A DNA stretch of 28,326 nt. It comes from F23-B02 sp963620985 (GTDB lineage: Bacteria > Bacillota > Clostridia > Oscillospirales > Oscillospiraceae). A model generated the notes under the pieces. The model worked only from the letters and a program-made list of their open reading frames with translations. It had not been told where the DNA came from and ran no database searches. The stretch's first letter is position 1, and every line of letters starts with the position of its first letter. The DNA lies in NCBI GenBank assembly GCA_963620985.1, contig CAVFCI010000024.1, forward strand, positions 1 through 28,326. Direction: 5' to 3'. Both the position numbers and the translations under genes were made by a program. Below are positions 1 through 6,568 of the stretch, in pieces.

Positions 1-60
1 TCGAGCTCCCCCGCTGCGCGGATGTTTTTCCTCAGCAGCATAGGTTCTTTGACAGTCTGA

Positions 61-105
61 GGACACTGCTGTACCCTTACGGGTATCGCAGTGTCCGTTT
101 TATTT
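61..105 (+). terminator. Rho-independent terminator reading rightward
   Basis: A 9-bp perfect stem (GGACACTGC at 61-69 with GCAGTGTCC at 88-96) continues through a wobble and a mismatch into TACCC/GGGTA, with a TTAC loop. The plus strand then has GTTTTATTT, so termination is best supported for plus-strand transcription. A plus-strand frame open from base 1 ends in TGA at 58-60, directly before the hairpin, so a rightward gene may finish here; only 19 codons are visible and it cannot be identified. The minus-strand recombinase/spoVT frame stops at 108, but on that strand no T-run follows the hairpin, so it would be a weak terminator for that gene. Confidence 0.7.
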
Positions 106-107
106 CT

Positions 108-554
108 TCAGCTTTCCATCTGCTTTCCGAGGAAGGATGCCACGGTCTGCGTGAGCTTAAGCTCAAGGTCGCTGCCGGCAGCCGCCTTGGGGCTTACGAA
201 CATCACGCAGCCGAGTATGTCGCCCTCGCTGACGATCGAGGACGCGGCGGAAACGAAGTAGCGCTCGTCGCCGTCAAGGACGTGTACGCCCTCCGTGCCG
301 TCGCTGCGCAGACTGCCTCGCTGCTCCATGATCTGCTCAAGCTCCGGCGATACGCGCTTTTCCAGAAGCTCGCGCTTTGACGCGCCGGAGACGGCAATGA
401 CGCTGTCGCGGTCACACACCGCGGCTATCGCGTCGGTCGAGCGGTGCATACTGTCGCATATCTGCGCGGCAAAATCGCTCAGCTCCCCGATGGGCGAATA
501 TTTTTTGAATATGACCTCACCGTCGCGCTCGGTGAATATCTCCAACGGGTCGCC
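108..554 (-). pseudogene. spoVT: spoVT 3' fragment (GAF-like domain only)
   Basis: This is the portion of the preceding fused frame that belongs to SpoVT, the AbrB-type regulator of late forespore genes in Bacillus and Clostridia. Recognisable conserved stretches are GDPLEIF, DGEVIFKKYSPIGEL, CDRDSVIAVSGASK and a C-terminal ASFLGKQME. The length (~149 residues) equals SpoVT minus its first ~30 residues. What is missing is the AbrB swapped-hairpin DNA-binding region, so as read here no normal SpoVT can be made. The missing 5' part is not found in this window on either strand. If the element excises precisely, the intact gene would be restored. Confidence 0.85.
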
Positions 555-2267
555 GTTGCTGATGACATTGACACGGAAAACCTTGTCCTCGCGGCCTTTT
601 GAGGACTGGATCAGCACATTTTCGATATTTCCCGTGCCTCGCTTAAAATTTGCGGCATCCTCCGTTTCCACGGGGAGGGTTCCGCAGCGCAGCAGCATGT
701 CGATGTCGGCTTTGAGCCTGATCTCCAGATGATCCTCAAAGACGAGAATCTTGTCGATCAGCAGTTCCAGGTCATTCCGCTCCAGCTTGTCCTTTTCCAG
801 AATATCGTGGAACACGTCGATGGCCGTTTTGGCCACGCGGTTGACCTGAATGATGGTGTTGCGCTTATCGGACAGCAGGTCGATCTGGTGGTTGATGCCG
901 TCGATCTTCTTTTGGAGGTCTGCTTCCATCTCGTCGTACAGTGCCTCGATGGAGGCTTCCTGCTCCGGCTTTTTCATGATCTCCCGGATGCGCTGGCGCT
1001 TTGTGACCTTCAGTTCCTCGGTGAGATCGGCCAGCACCGCCGCCAGATTGTCAGCAGACTGCTCCGTTTCCGCCACCTGCTCGGTCTCGCGCTTCAGCTC
1101 CTCGTTGAGCTGCACCAGCATGGCGGCAGAGCTGTCCGCCAGCTTGCGCACATAGCTTTTCAGCAGCTCGTCCAGCCGGTCAACGCGGATGTGGTGGCTG
1201 GTGCAGCCCTTGAGACCGCGCCGGTGATACGTCCCGCAGGTGTAGGCGGGGGCCAAGTCGCTGCGGCTCATGGCGAACAGCGGGCTGCCGCAGTCGCCGC
1301 ACTGCAAAAAGCCGGAGTACACATTGTCGTTGATCTTCACGCCGCGGTAGTTGCTGCGGCTGCGCTTTTCCCGCAGAGCGCTGGTGATGGCGAAGGTGCG
1401 GTAGTCGATGATGGCTTGATGGTGGTTCTCGATGACGATGTGCTCGTCGTCGTTGCGCTTGATCTCCTTGCCGTTGATCTTGGCGCGGGTGTACTTGCCC
1501 TGCCGCAGCGTGCCGATATAGAAATCGTTGTCCAGAATGCCCTGCACCGTGGCGATGGCCCATGCGTTCTTGGCCTCCCGCTTGGTCTTCTTGCCTGCCG
1601 CTTCCTTGCGCATCCGCTCGGACATGCGCGGCGTGGGGACGCCCTGATCGGTGAGGTAATTGGCGATTTTCTTGTAGCCCCAACCGGCGTTGCAGTAGAG
1701 GTCAAAAATCTTGCGGACGGTTTCGGCCTCCGTGGGGATGATCTCAAACTGCTTGTCCTCGGTGACAAGATAGCCGTAGGGCGCGGCGCAGATCCACTCG
1801 CCGTCGTTCTGCCGCCGCTTGATGACATTGCGCACCTTGCGGGAGGTGTCCGTGACGGGCATCTCGTTCACAAGGAATTGGAACTGAATTTTCAGCCAGT
1901 CGTTGTCGTTGGGAAAGTCCACCCCGTCCCCGATGGAGACGATCCGGACACCCGCGTCACGCAGGTCCTCCAGCTCCACAAGGCCGCGGCTGTTGCGGCG
2001 GGAGAATCGGGAAAAGTCCTTGATGATGAGGATGTCGTACTTGTGCTGCATCAGCCCCCGGCGCATCTCCTGATAGCCCTCGCGCTGCTCGAAAGTGTAG
2101 CCAGAGCGGTCGCGGTCTTCAAAAAACGTCAGCGTGCTGCCGGGGAAATGGGTCTTTACATAGTCCTCGATGATGGCCTTCTGGTTCTCGATCGAGATGT
2201 TCTTCTGATCCTGCTCATCATCCACGGAAATGCGGGCATAGCCCGCGATGTCAAAGCGTTCGATCAT
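108..2267 (-). CDS. Large serine recombinase fused in frame to the C-terminal part of SpoVT
   Basis: A 719-residue frame. Residues ~6-150 are a resolvase/invertase catalytic domain with the nucleophilic serine at S14 (YARIS). Residues ~165-290 are the 'Recombinase' domain. A zinc ribbon follows at ~318-365 (CGDCG, then two more cysteines), and then a Glu/Lys-rich coiled coil at ~380-480. This is the usual layout of large serine integrases that move phages and integrative elements. From G572 onward (base 554 downward) the sequence is no longer recombinase: GDPLEIFTERDGEVIFKKYS and what follows match SpoVT from about its residue 31 to its end (GAF-like domain). The recombinase proper is thus ~571 residues, normal for the family. 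The start ATG overlaps the stop of the upstream 40-residue ORF (ATGA), with AAAGGCGGTGA as its ribosome binding site. The fusion is seen directly; integration into spoVT is inference. Confidence 0.93.
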   Translation of the reverse strand: MIERFDIAGYARISVDDEQDQKNISIENQKAIIEDYVKTHFPGSTLTFFEDRDRSGYTFEQREGYQEMRRGLMQHKYDILIIKDFSRFSRRNSRGLVELEDLRDAGVRIVSIGDGVDFPNDNDWLKIQFQFLVNEMPVTDTSRKVRNVIKRRQNDGEWICAAPYGYLVTEDKQFEIIPTEAETVRKIFDLYCNAGWGYKKIANYLTDQGVPTPRMSERMRKEAAGKKTKREAKNAWAIATVQGILDNDFYIGTLRQGKYTRAKINGKEIKRNDDEHIVIENHHQAIIDYRTFAITSALREKRSRSNYRGVKINDNVYSGFLQCGDCGSPLFAMSRSDLAPAYTCGTYHRRGLKGCTSHHIRVDRLDELLKSYVRKLADSSAAMLVQLNEELKRETEQVAETEQSADNLAAVLADLTEELKVTKRQRIREIMKKPEQEASIEALYDEMEADLQKKIDGINHQIDLLSDKRNTIIQVNRVAKTAIDVFHDILEKDKLERNDLELLIDKILVFEDHLEIRLKADIDMLLRCGTLPVETEDAANFKRGTGNIENVLIQSSKGREDKVFRVNVISNGDPLEIFTERDGEVIFKKYSPIGELSDFAAQICDSMHRSTDAIAAVCDRDSVIAVSGASKRELLEKRVSPELEQIMEQRGSLRSDGTEGVHVLDGDERYFVSAASSIVSEGDILGCVMFVSPKAAAGSDLELKLTQTVASFLGKQMES
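546..556. other. Probable attachment-site junction (element / spoVT)
   Basis: On the minus strand the codons for NGDP (bases ~557 to 546) are where recombinase-type sequence ends and SpoVT-type sequence begins. Family SpoVT proteins read Arg-Glu-Gly-Asp-Pro here, while this frame reads Ser-Asn-Gly-Asp-Pro. The shared Gly-Asp-Pro codons are therefore the likely crossover core (within GGCGACCC). Serine integrases recombine at a 2-bp core inside a short identity. The exact boundaries cannot be fixed without the other junction. Confidence 0.55.
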
Positions 2268-2386
2268 GTCGGCTCACCGCCTTTTAAGTATTTTGCCATC
2301 TCCCGGTCGAAGTCGGAGATGTATGTTGCCCATCGACGGTAGTTACCGAGGATTTCTCGGTAACTGTTTTTGGCTTCATTTTCCAT
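2264..2386 (-). CDS. 40-residue protein between BRO-N and recombinase genes
   Basis: A short frame that begins MENEAKNSYREILGNYRR and ends KYLKGGEPT. Its start is preceded by AGAGGAG at a 7-base spacing. It overlaps the end of the BRO-N gene by 11 bases and the recombinase start by the ATGA arrangement, so the three genes look translationally coupled. The product is charged and rich in Tyr, Arg and Glu, with no membrane segment or cysteine motif. I do not recognise the family. A role as a recombination directionality factor or accessory to the recombinase is possible from position only. The good ribosome binding site and tight fit argue for a real gene despite its size. Confidence 0.65.
   Translation of the reverse strand: MENEAKNSYREILGNYRRWATYISDFDREMAKYLKGGEPT
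2341..2365. repeat. Perfect inverted repeat inside the 40-residue ORF
   Basis: AGTTACCGAG (2341-2350) and CTCGGTAACT (2356-2365) are perfect 10-bp complements around a GATTT loop. On the plus strand it is followed by GTTTTT and so resembles a terminator facing the BRO-N gene. On the coding (minus) strand it lies in the message between the BRO-N stop and the recombinase start. It could be an mRNA hairpin that lowers recombinase translation, an antisense terminator, or a protein-binding palindrome. Confidence 0.6.
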
Positions 2387-3275
2387 TTGCGTGCTCCTCT
2401 GTGTTCTCTGTTCGTTCTGGAAGCTGCGCCGCGTCGGTTACGATGTCCGTGACGAGCTGGCGGAAGCTCTCGGCGTTCTGCGAGGTAACGACCGGCTTGC
2501 CGGTCTCGGCTTCCAGCGCCTTGCGGGCAATGCCCGCCACGTTGCCGCCCCGGCGGGCGACCGTCTGATTTTTGGCAAAACCCTGCGGCTGTTCGGCCTT
2601 GGCAATGTCCGTGGTGGAGGCCTCGGCCAGCATGGTCAGCACCAATTCCAGATTGCTCATGTTGTCCCGGAGATTTTCCTTCTTCAAGCCCTTGAAGTCC
2701 TTGTACTGCCGTGTGCTCATGCCCGACCACGCGCGGGTGATCTCGTCCGTGAGAATGGCGTACTCCTTTCCCTTCTGCACGCCGCGCTTGCGCCACTCGT
2801 CCGTCAGCTCGTTGCGGACGCGGATAGACAGCAGCCGCTGATGTACCCACTCCTCGGAGTAGCCCTTTTTCAGATATGTTTCCAGCGCGCGGTCGATGGC
2901 CTGCTCCGGGTCGATGGTTTCCTCGATGCGTTCCCGGCCCACCATCGCCAGCCACGCCTTGAAGGGTTCAGCTTTCTTAGAGGGAATGGACTGGATAATG
3001 CGCAGGAGCTGCTCCGGGTCGGCAACGTCGGTGAGACGGTTTTTGCCGTCCGCTGCCCGCATTTTCAAAGCGTGACAGTTTGTCACGGTTTCGTTGCCCT
3101 CTGCCTTGAGCCGCTGCTTCAGCTTGCGCCAGTATGCCGTTGGGTCAGCGCTGTCGGCCAGGACTGCGACCACATCCACGATGGAGAAATACCATTCTTC
3201 CCGTTCCGCATCCCATGCCACACGAATCTTCTGATCCTCGAAAAGCTGAATCGCGCTGTTCTCCGGTTCTTTCAT
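2376..3275 (-). CDS. BRO-N domain / DinD-like protein
   Basis: A 299-residue protein. The N-terminal ~110 residues carry the BRO-N (phage antirepressor-type) domain: IQLFEDQKIRVAWDAEREEW then YFSIVDVVAVLADS, WRKLKQRLKAEG and the TDVADPEQLLRIIQSIPS block. The remainder (AFKAWLA-type helix, then ELTDEWRKRGVQKG, EYAILTDEITRAWSGMSTRQ, YKDFKGLKKENLRDNM) matches the DinD-like C-terminal region found in many bacterial copies. BRO-N proteins bind DNA and are common on phages and integrative elements; DinD of E. coli is a damage-induced inhibitor of RecA. Here it is the first gene of the recombinase operon, starting with a GGAGGG ribosome binding site six bases before ATG. A role in controlling the element is likely but unproven. 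Confidence 0.88.
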   Translation of the reverse strand: MKEPENSAIQLFEDQKIRVAWDAEREEWYFSIVDVVAVLADSADPTAYWRKLKQRLKAEGNETVTNCHALKMRAADGKNRLTDVADPEQLLRIIQSIPSKKAEPFKAWLAMVGRERIEETIDPEQAIDRALETYLKKGYSEEWVHQRLLSIRVRNELTDEWRKRGVQKGKEYAILTDEITRAWSGMSTRQYKDFKGLKKENLRDNMSNLELVLTMLAEASTTDIAKAEQPQGFAKNQTVARRGGNVAGIARKALEAETGKPVVTSQNAESFRQLVTDIVTDAAQLPERTENTEEHANGK

Positions 3276-3356
3276 CTGATACCCTCCGTTCTTAGCAAGC
3301 CATAATTCACCGCGTTACCACTTACGGCAAATTGCGCATCCCGTTCATCGAATAAC

Positions 3357-3385
3357 ATTGTATCATATGAATTGAGGATGTGCAA
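3357..3385 (-). promoter_or_regulatory. Promoter of the BRO-N/recombinase operon
   Basis: On the minus strand a -35 TTGCAC (3385-3380) and a -10 TACAAT (3362-3357) are separated by exactly 17 bases, and the -10 is preceded by TGA (extended -10). Transcription would start near 3350, about 75 bases before the BRO-N start codon. Sigma-A-type. Confidence 0.7.
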
Positions 3386-3410
3386 CCGGAAAATGACCTG
3401 CTGAACGAAG

Positions 3411-3449
3411 AAAAGCGGGATGATTCATAGACGAATCACTCCGCTTTTT
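3411..3449. terminator. Symmetrical hairpin between two divergent promoters
   Basis: AAAAGCGG-ga-TGATTC (3411-3426) pairs with GAATCA-ct-CCGCTTTT (3433-3448) around ATAGAC. The A-run before and T-run after make it look like a bidirectional rho-independent terminator. Yet it sits between the leftward promoter at 3357-3385 and the rightward promoter at 3465-3493, where neither transcript would cross it. It may stop read-through from either side, or the palindrome may be an operator shared by both promoters. Confidence 0.65.
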
Positions 3450-3464
3450 CACCTATGTTAGGCA

Positions 3465-3493
3465 TTGCGCTTTTTATCCATATGTAGTATAAT
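3465..3493 (+). promoter_or_regulatory. Promoter of the polysaccharide operon
   Basis: TTGCGC (3465-3470) and a consensus TATAAT (3488-3493) are spaced by 17 bases. Transcription is expected at about 3500. It is the only strong sigma-A-type promoter I noticed ahead of the plus-strand gene run that starts at 3614. Confidence 0.7.
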
Positions 3494-3499
3494 TAAGTA

Positions 3500-3613
3500 A
3501 TAAAAATGGCTTAATCCCAACGTTTTTCGGGTGGGACATAGCGATTTACGGGAAGCACTGAAATTCCCCTGCTTAGCATACTATTGCGGCGGGGTTGACG
3601 GGAACGAAATACC
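3500..3613 (+). promoter_or_regulatory. 5' leader of the polysaccharide operon with small hairpins
   Basis: About 115 untranslated bases lie between the predicted start of transcription and the first gene. They can form a small stem TCCCA (3515-3519)/TGGGA (3532-3536) enclosing a CG-TTTTT-CG loop, and a second stem GGGAA (3550-3554)/TTCCC (3564-3568). No T-run follows either, so neither is an ordinary terminator. Leaders of long exopolysaccharide operons in Bacillota are sometimes targets of NusG-like antiterminators (LoaP), but no such gene is in this window, so that link is speculative. I see no known riboswitch. Confidence 0.35.
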
Positions 3614-4225
3614 ATGTATAAGAGATTTGGAAAACGATTGATTGATATATTGCTGTCGCTTGCGGGGTTGATCCTCGCCTCGTGGCTGTATTTGCTCATC
3701 ATGATCGCCATTGAGATCGACGACCCTGGCCCTGTGTTCTTCTCTCAGAAGCGGGTGGGTATCCATAAAAAATATTTCCAGCTTTACAAATTCCGCAGCA
3801 TGAAGATGTCTACGCCCCATGATATGCCGACGCATCTGCTGGAAAATCCGGAGCAGTACATCACGCGCGTCGGAAAGTTCCTGCGCAAAACATCTCTCGA
3901 TGAAATTCCTCAGCTCTGGAATATTCTCCGGGGCGATATGAGTGTCATCGGCCCCCGGCCTGCCCTCTGGAATCAGGAGGACTTGCTGGCAGAGCGGGAT
4001 AAATACGGTGCCAACGATGTAAAGCCCGGCCTTTCCGGCTGGGCGCAAATCTGTGGTCGGGACGAACTGGAGATTGCGGACAAGGCCCGACTGGACGGAG
4101 AGTATGTGCGGCGCATGAGTTTCGCCTTTGACTGCCGCTGCTTTTTCGGGACGGCCATTTCCGCCCTGCGGGGCGACGGTGTGGTCGAGGGCGGCACGGG
4201 CGAGCTGCATAAGATGGAGAAATGA
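3614..4225 (+). CDS. Polyprenyl-phosphate phosphoglycosyl transferase (priming sugar transferase)
   Basis: A 203-residue monotopic phosphoglycosyl transferase of the PglC/WbaP-core type. It would transfer a sugar-1-phosphate from a nucleotide sugar to undecaprenyl phosphate at the inner face of the membrane, the first step of polysaccharide assembly. Seen: an N-terminal hydrophobic segment (~residues 10-35), the YKFRSM motif (58-63), the catalytic Asp-Glu pair D96-E97 in SLDEIPQLWN, and the GDMSVIGPRP block. The length fits the small single-domain members. It is the first gene of the long operon, as is common in exopolysaccharide loci. The start codon lacks a strong Shine-Dalgarno sequence (only GACGGGAA further upstream). 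The sugar donor cannot be read from the sequence. The next gene follows after six bases. Confidence 0.92.
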   Translation: MYKRFGKRLIDILLSLAGLILASWLYLLIMIAIEIDDPGPVFFSQKRVGIHKKYFQLYKFRSMKMSTPHDMPTHLLENPEQYITRVGKFLRKTSLDEIPQLWNILRGDMSVIGPRPALWNQEDLLAERDKYGANDVKPGLSGWAQICGRDELEIADKARLDGEYVRRMSFAFDCRCFFGTAISALRGDGVVEGGTGELHKMEK

Positions 4226-4231
4226 GTAAAA

Positions 4232-5380
4232 ATGGAAAGTAACCGACATCCCAAACTACTTTTAGTTGCTAATGTTGCGAAAGAACATGTTTTGAAATTT
4301 CATATTCCGACCATTTCTATGCTCAAAGATCACGGGTGGCAAGTTGATGTCGCGTGCAAAATGGATGCGCCTATTCCTTGTTGCGACCATGCGTTTAATC
4401 TACCGATTGAGCGTAATCCGTTCCATTTCAAAACAGTAAAAGCCATTGCAGAATTGCGGCGTATTATTCAAGAAAACAATTACGACATTGTTTACTGCCA
4501 CACCGTGACCGGGAGCCTTGTTGCACGTTTAGCAGCAAAACCGTTTCGGGAAAATGGTGTTAAGGTTATCTATCTTGCGCACGGATTCCACTTTTATCAC
4601 GGTGCACCTTTGAAAAAGTGGATCATTGGATATCCGATGGAGCGAATTCTTTCGGAATTTACAGATGTACTTATCACAATCAACAAGGAAGATTATGCTT
4701 TTGCAGTCAAGCATTTCAACAAGCCAAAAATTCAAAGAATTGACGGAATAGGTGTTGATCTAAGTAAATACCAAATTGACTTTGCTCCAGAGCAAAGAGA
4801 CCTTTATCGAAAAAAGCTTGGCTTTGCCGAAGATGATTATGTTGGAATTTACGTTGCCGAATTGACAAAATTGAAGAATCAAAGCTCCTTGATTCATGCG
4901 ACAAAGCTTATTCAAAAATCAATCCCCGAATTTAAGCTTCTTTTAGTAGGGCCAGACCATTTAAACGGAATGTTAGCCGAAGAAGCGAATGGCTTACCAA
5001 CCGGAAGTATTGTCTTTACCGGGTGGCGTAGTGATGTTTGCCAATTGCTGCGCTCGTCAGATATTGCACTTGCCTCAAGCACTTCTGAGGGGTTGGGGTT
5101 GAATATCATTGAGGCAATGGCTTGCGGCCTTCCAGTCGTTGCTTATGACAATCGCGGACATCGCGAGATCATCTCTGACCAGATAAACGGCAGGCTGATT
5201 CCGCTCAACAATTGCTCGGCACTTGCTAAGGCAGTAATTGAACTAAGAACATCTCCCCAAAAGGTTAAAAACTTCACGCAGAATGCGAGTGAAAGCATAT
5301 TGCGGTTTAATACAGATAATGTTTTGCGGGAACTATATGAGATTTTAGAATTTCCTGAGTATAGCACAATGGATTGTTAA
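4232..5380 (+). CDS. GT4-family glycosyltransferase
   Basis: A 382-residue GT-B fold retaining glycosyltransferase (group 1). The N-terminal half contains HTVTGSLVARLAA and YLAHGFHFYHG, typical of EpsD/CapM-like enzymes that add the second sugar to the lipid-linked primer. The C-terminal half (from ~residue 190) has the nucleotide-sugar part with EGLGLNIIE, the E-x7-E motif, in a SSTSEGLGLNIIEAMACGLP context. Cytoplasmic, probably membrane-associated. The start lies six bases after the priming transferase, with GGAG located within the end of that gene. The DNA is visibly richer in A+T than the first gene. The sugar specificity is unknown. Confidence 0.92.
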   Translation: MESNRHPKLLLVANVAKEHVLKFHIPTISMLKDHGWQVDVACKMDAPIPCCDHAFNLPIERNPFHFKTVKAIAELRRIIQENNYDIVYCHTVTGSLVARLAAKPFRENGVKVIYLAHGFHFYHGAPLKKWIIGYPMERILSEFTDVLITINKEDYAFAVKHFNKPKIQRIDGIGVDLSKYQIDFAPEQRDLYRKKLGFAEDDYVGIYVAELTKLKNQSSLIHATKLIQKSIPEFKLLLVGPDHLNGMLAEEANGLPTGSIVFTGWRSDVCQLLRSSDIALASSTSEGLGLNIIEAMACGLPVVAYDNRGHREIISDQINGRLIPLNNCSALAKAVIELRTSPQKVKNFTQNASESILRFNTDNVLRELYEILEFPEYSTMDC

Positions 5381-5392
5381 AAGAGGAAATCG

Positions 5393-6547
5393 ATGAGGCA
5401 ATTAATTCTACTCTATTGGGGTTGTGTCTTTCTGATGTATCTATCCCAAGCCTATTATCCAACAACTGCACAGTTGAATGGGCCGCAAATCAGCAAACGC
5501 CATTTCATGCTGCGTAAGGCGGATGTTTTTATGGTCGCAGTGATCGTGTGGATGACATGCTTTTCTTTCTTAAGAACAAGTTACAACGACACCGTTCATT
5601 ATATTTACTTTTGGACTCGAGCACTAAGTGTATCTGATTTTATTGAAAGTGGTGCTTTGCTTGATTTAACTGGAAACCCGCTTTCACTGTTTTGGGAATC
5701 GTTTTCTCACACGATTTCTGAAAATTATCATGTTTATTTCCTGCTACCAGCTTTTTTAAGTAGTTTTGCAGTTATCAGGTTATTTAAGGAATACTCGGTT
5801 TCACCAGCCTTCAGCCTGTTGATATTTTGCTCGATTGGTACATACATCATGTATATGGCAGCATTAAAACAGTGCTTTGCAATGTTCTTTTTGTTGCTGA
5901 GTATTCCTTACGCGGAGAAAAAACAATACATTCGATTTTATATTTTGGTTGCAATTGCAATCCTGTTTCATACCCATGCATTTATGTTTGCCATTCTGCC
6001 CCTCCTGTTCAATAAACCGTGGGGAAAGGTTACCTGGATTGGACTTGGTGCTGCATTGTTTGCAATGGCTACATATGATTCTACCCTCGGTGCATTTATG
6101 GAATATGCGCAGTCGCTCGGTGCGCTAGTTGACGAAAGCGAACTGTTTGATGGGTATAAAATTAACTTTTTAAGAGTTGCTGTGTATTGGGTTCCTTCTA
6201 TTTTGGCATTAGTATTTCGTAAACGATTGTTTGGGAACTCTTCCAGACTCGAAAACCTTTTCTCCAATATGGCGATTGTCAGTTCCATTATTCTAATGAT
6301 TGGTTTGGTACAAGGTGCGAATCTGTATGCCCGTATGGCAGCCTATTTTGAAATAGCTACAGCACTTACACTCCCTTGGATGATAAAGAAATTGTTCACG
6401 AAGAGGTCTGCACAATACGTGACAATCTGTGCAGTAGTGCTCTACTTTGGTTATTTTCTGTATGAGTTTGCTGTGTCCAAAAACTTCGGCAGTGACTACT
6501 CAGCGATTACACTTTGGCAGTTTGTCAGAGAACTAATTCATACCTAA
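5393..6547 (+). CDS. EpsG-family (Wzy-like) polysaccharide polymerase
   Basis: A 384-residue multi-pass membrane protein with about ten hydrophobic segments. The first external stretch has FLRTSYNDTVHY, and a later helix has MYMAALKQCFA. Both resemble the conserved Arg/Asp/Tyr and (L/M)(K/R)Q motifs of the EpsG family, which are thought to polymerise lipid-linked repeat units as Wzy does in Gram-negatives. A helix containing FHTHAFMFAILPL is also typical of the family. The ribosome binding site is AGAGGAAA, five bases from the ATG. It sits with the glycosyltransferases, which supports the assignment; a membrane acyltransferase or flippase is less likely. Confidence 0.82.
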   Translation: MRQLILLYWGCVFLMYLSQAYYPTTAQLNGPQISKRHFMLRKADVFMVAVIVWMTCFSFLRTSYNDTVHYIYFWTRALSVSDFIESGALLDLTGNPLSLFWESFSHTISENYHVYFLLPAFLSSFAVIRLFKEYSVSPAFSLLIFCSIGTYIMYMAALKQCFAMFFLLLSIPYAEKKQYIRFYILVAIAILFHTHAFMFAILPLLFNKPWGKVTWIGLGAALFAMATYDSTLGAFMEYAQSLGALVDESELFDGYKINFLRVAVYWVPSILALVFRKRLFGNSSRLENLFSNMAIVSSIILMIGLVQGANLYARMAAYFEIATALTLPWMIKKLFTKRSAQYVTICAVVLYFGYFLYEFAVSKNFGSDYSAITLWQFVRELIHT

Positions 6548-6568
6548 TAACACCATATGGAGGCCGTT

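Noticed and set aside
729..2342. A 537-codon open frame on the plus strand opposite the recombinase
   Set aside because: It is a low-complexity Val/Leu/Asp-rich shadow of the G+C-rich recombinase gene, and the minus-strand frame has clear domains.
2370..3305. A 311-codon plus-strand frame opposite the BRO-N gene
   Set aside because: It is an antisense shadow; the minus strand has a recognisable BRO-N/DinD-like protein with promoter and ribosome binding site.
3300..3410. Possible 5' spoVT fragment or second attachment site close to the recombinase module
   Set aside because: I searched both strands by eye for the conserved SpoVT N-terminus (DDLGRVVIPKEIRR type) and found none; the element therefore does not appear to end here.
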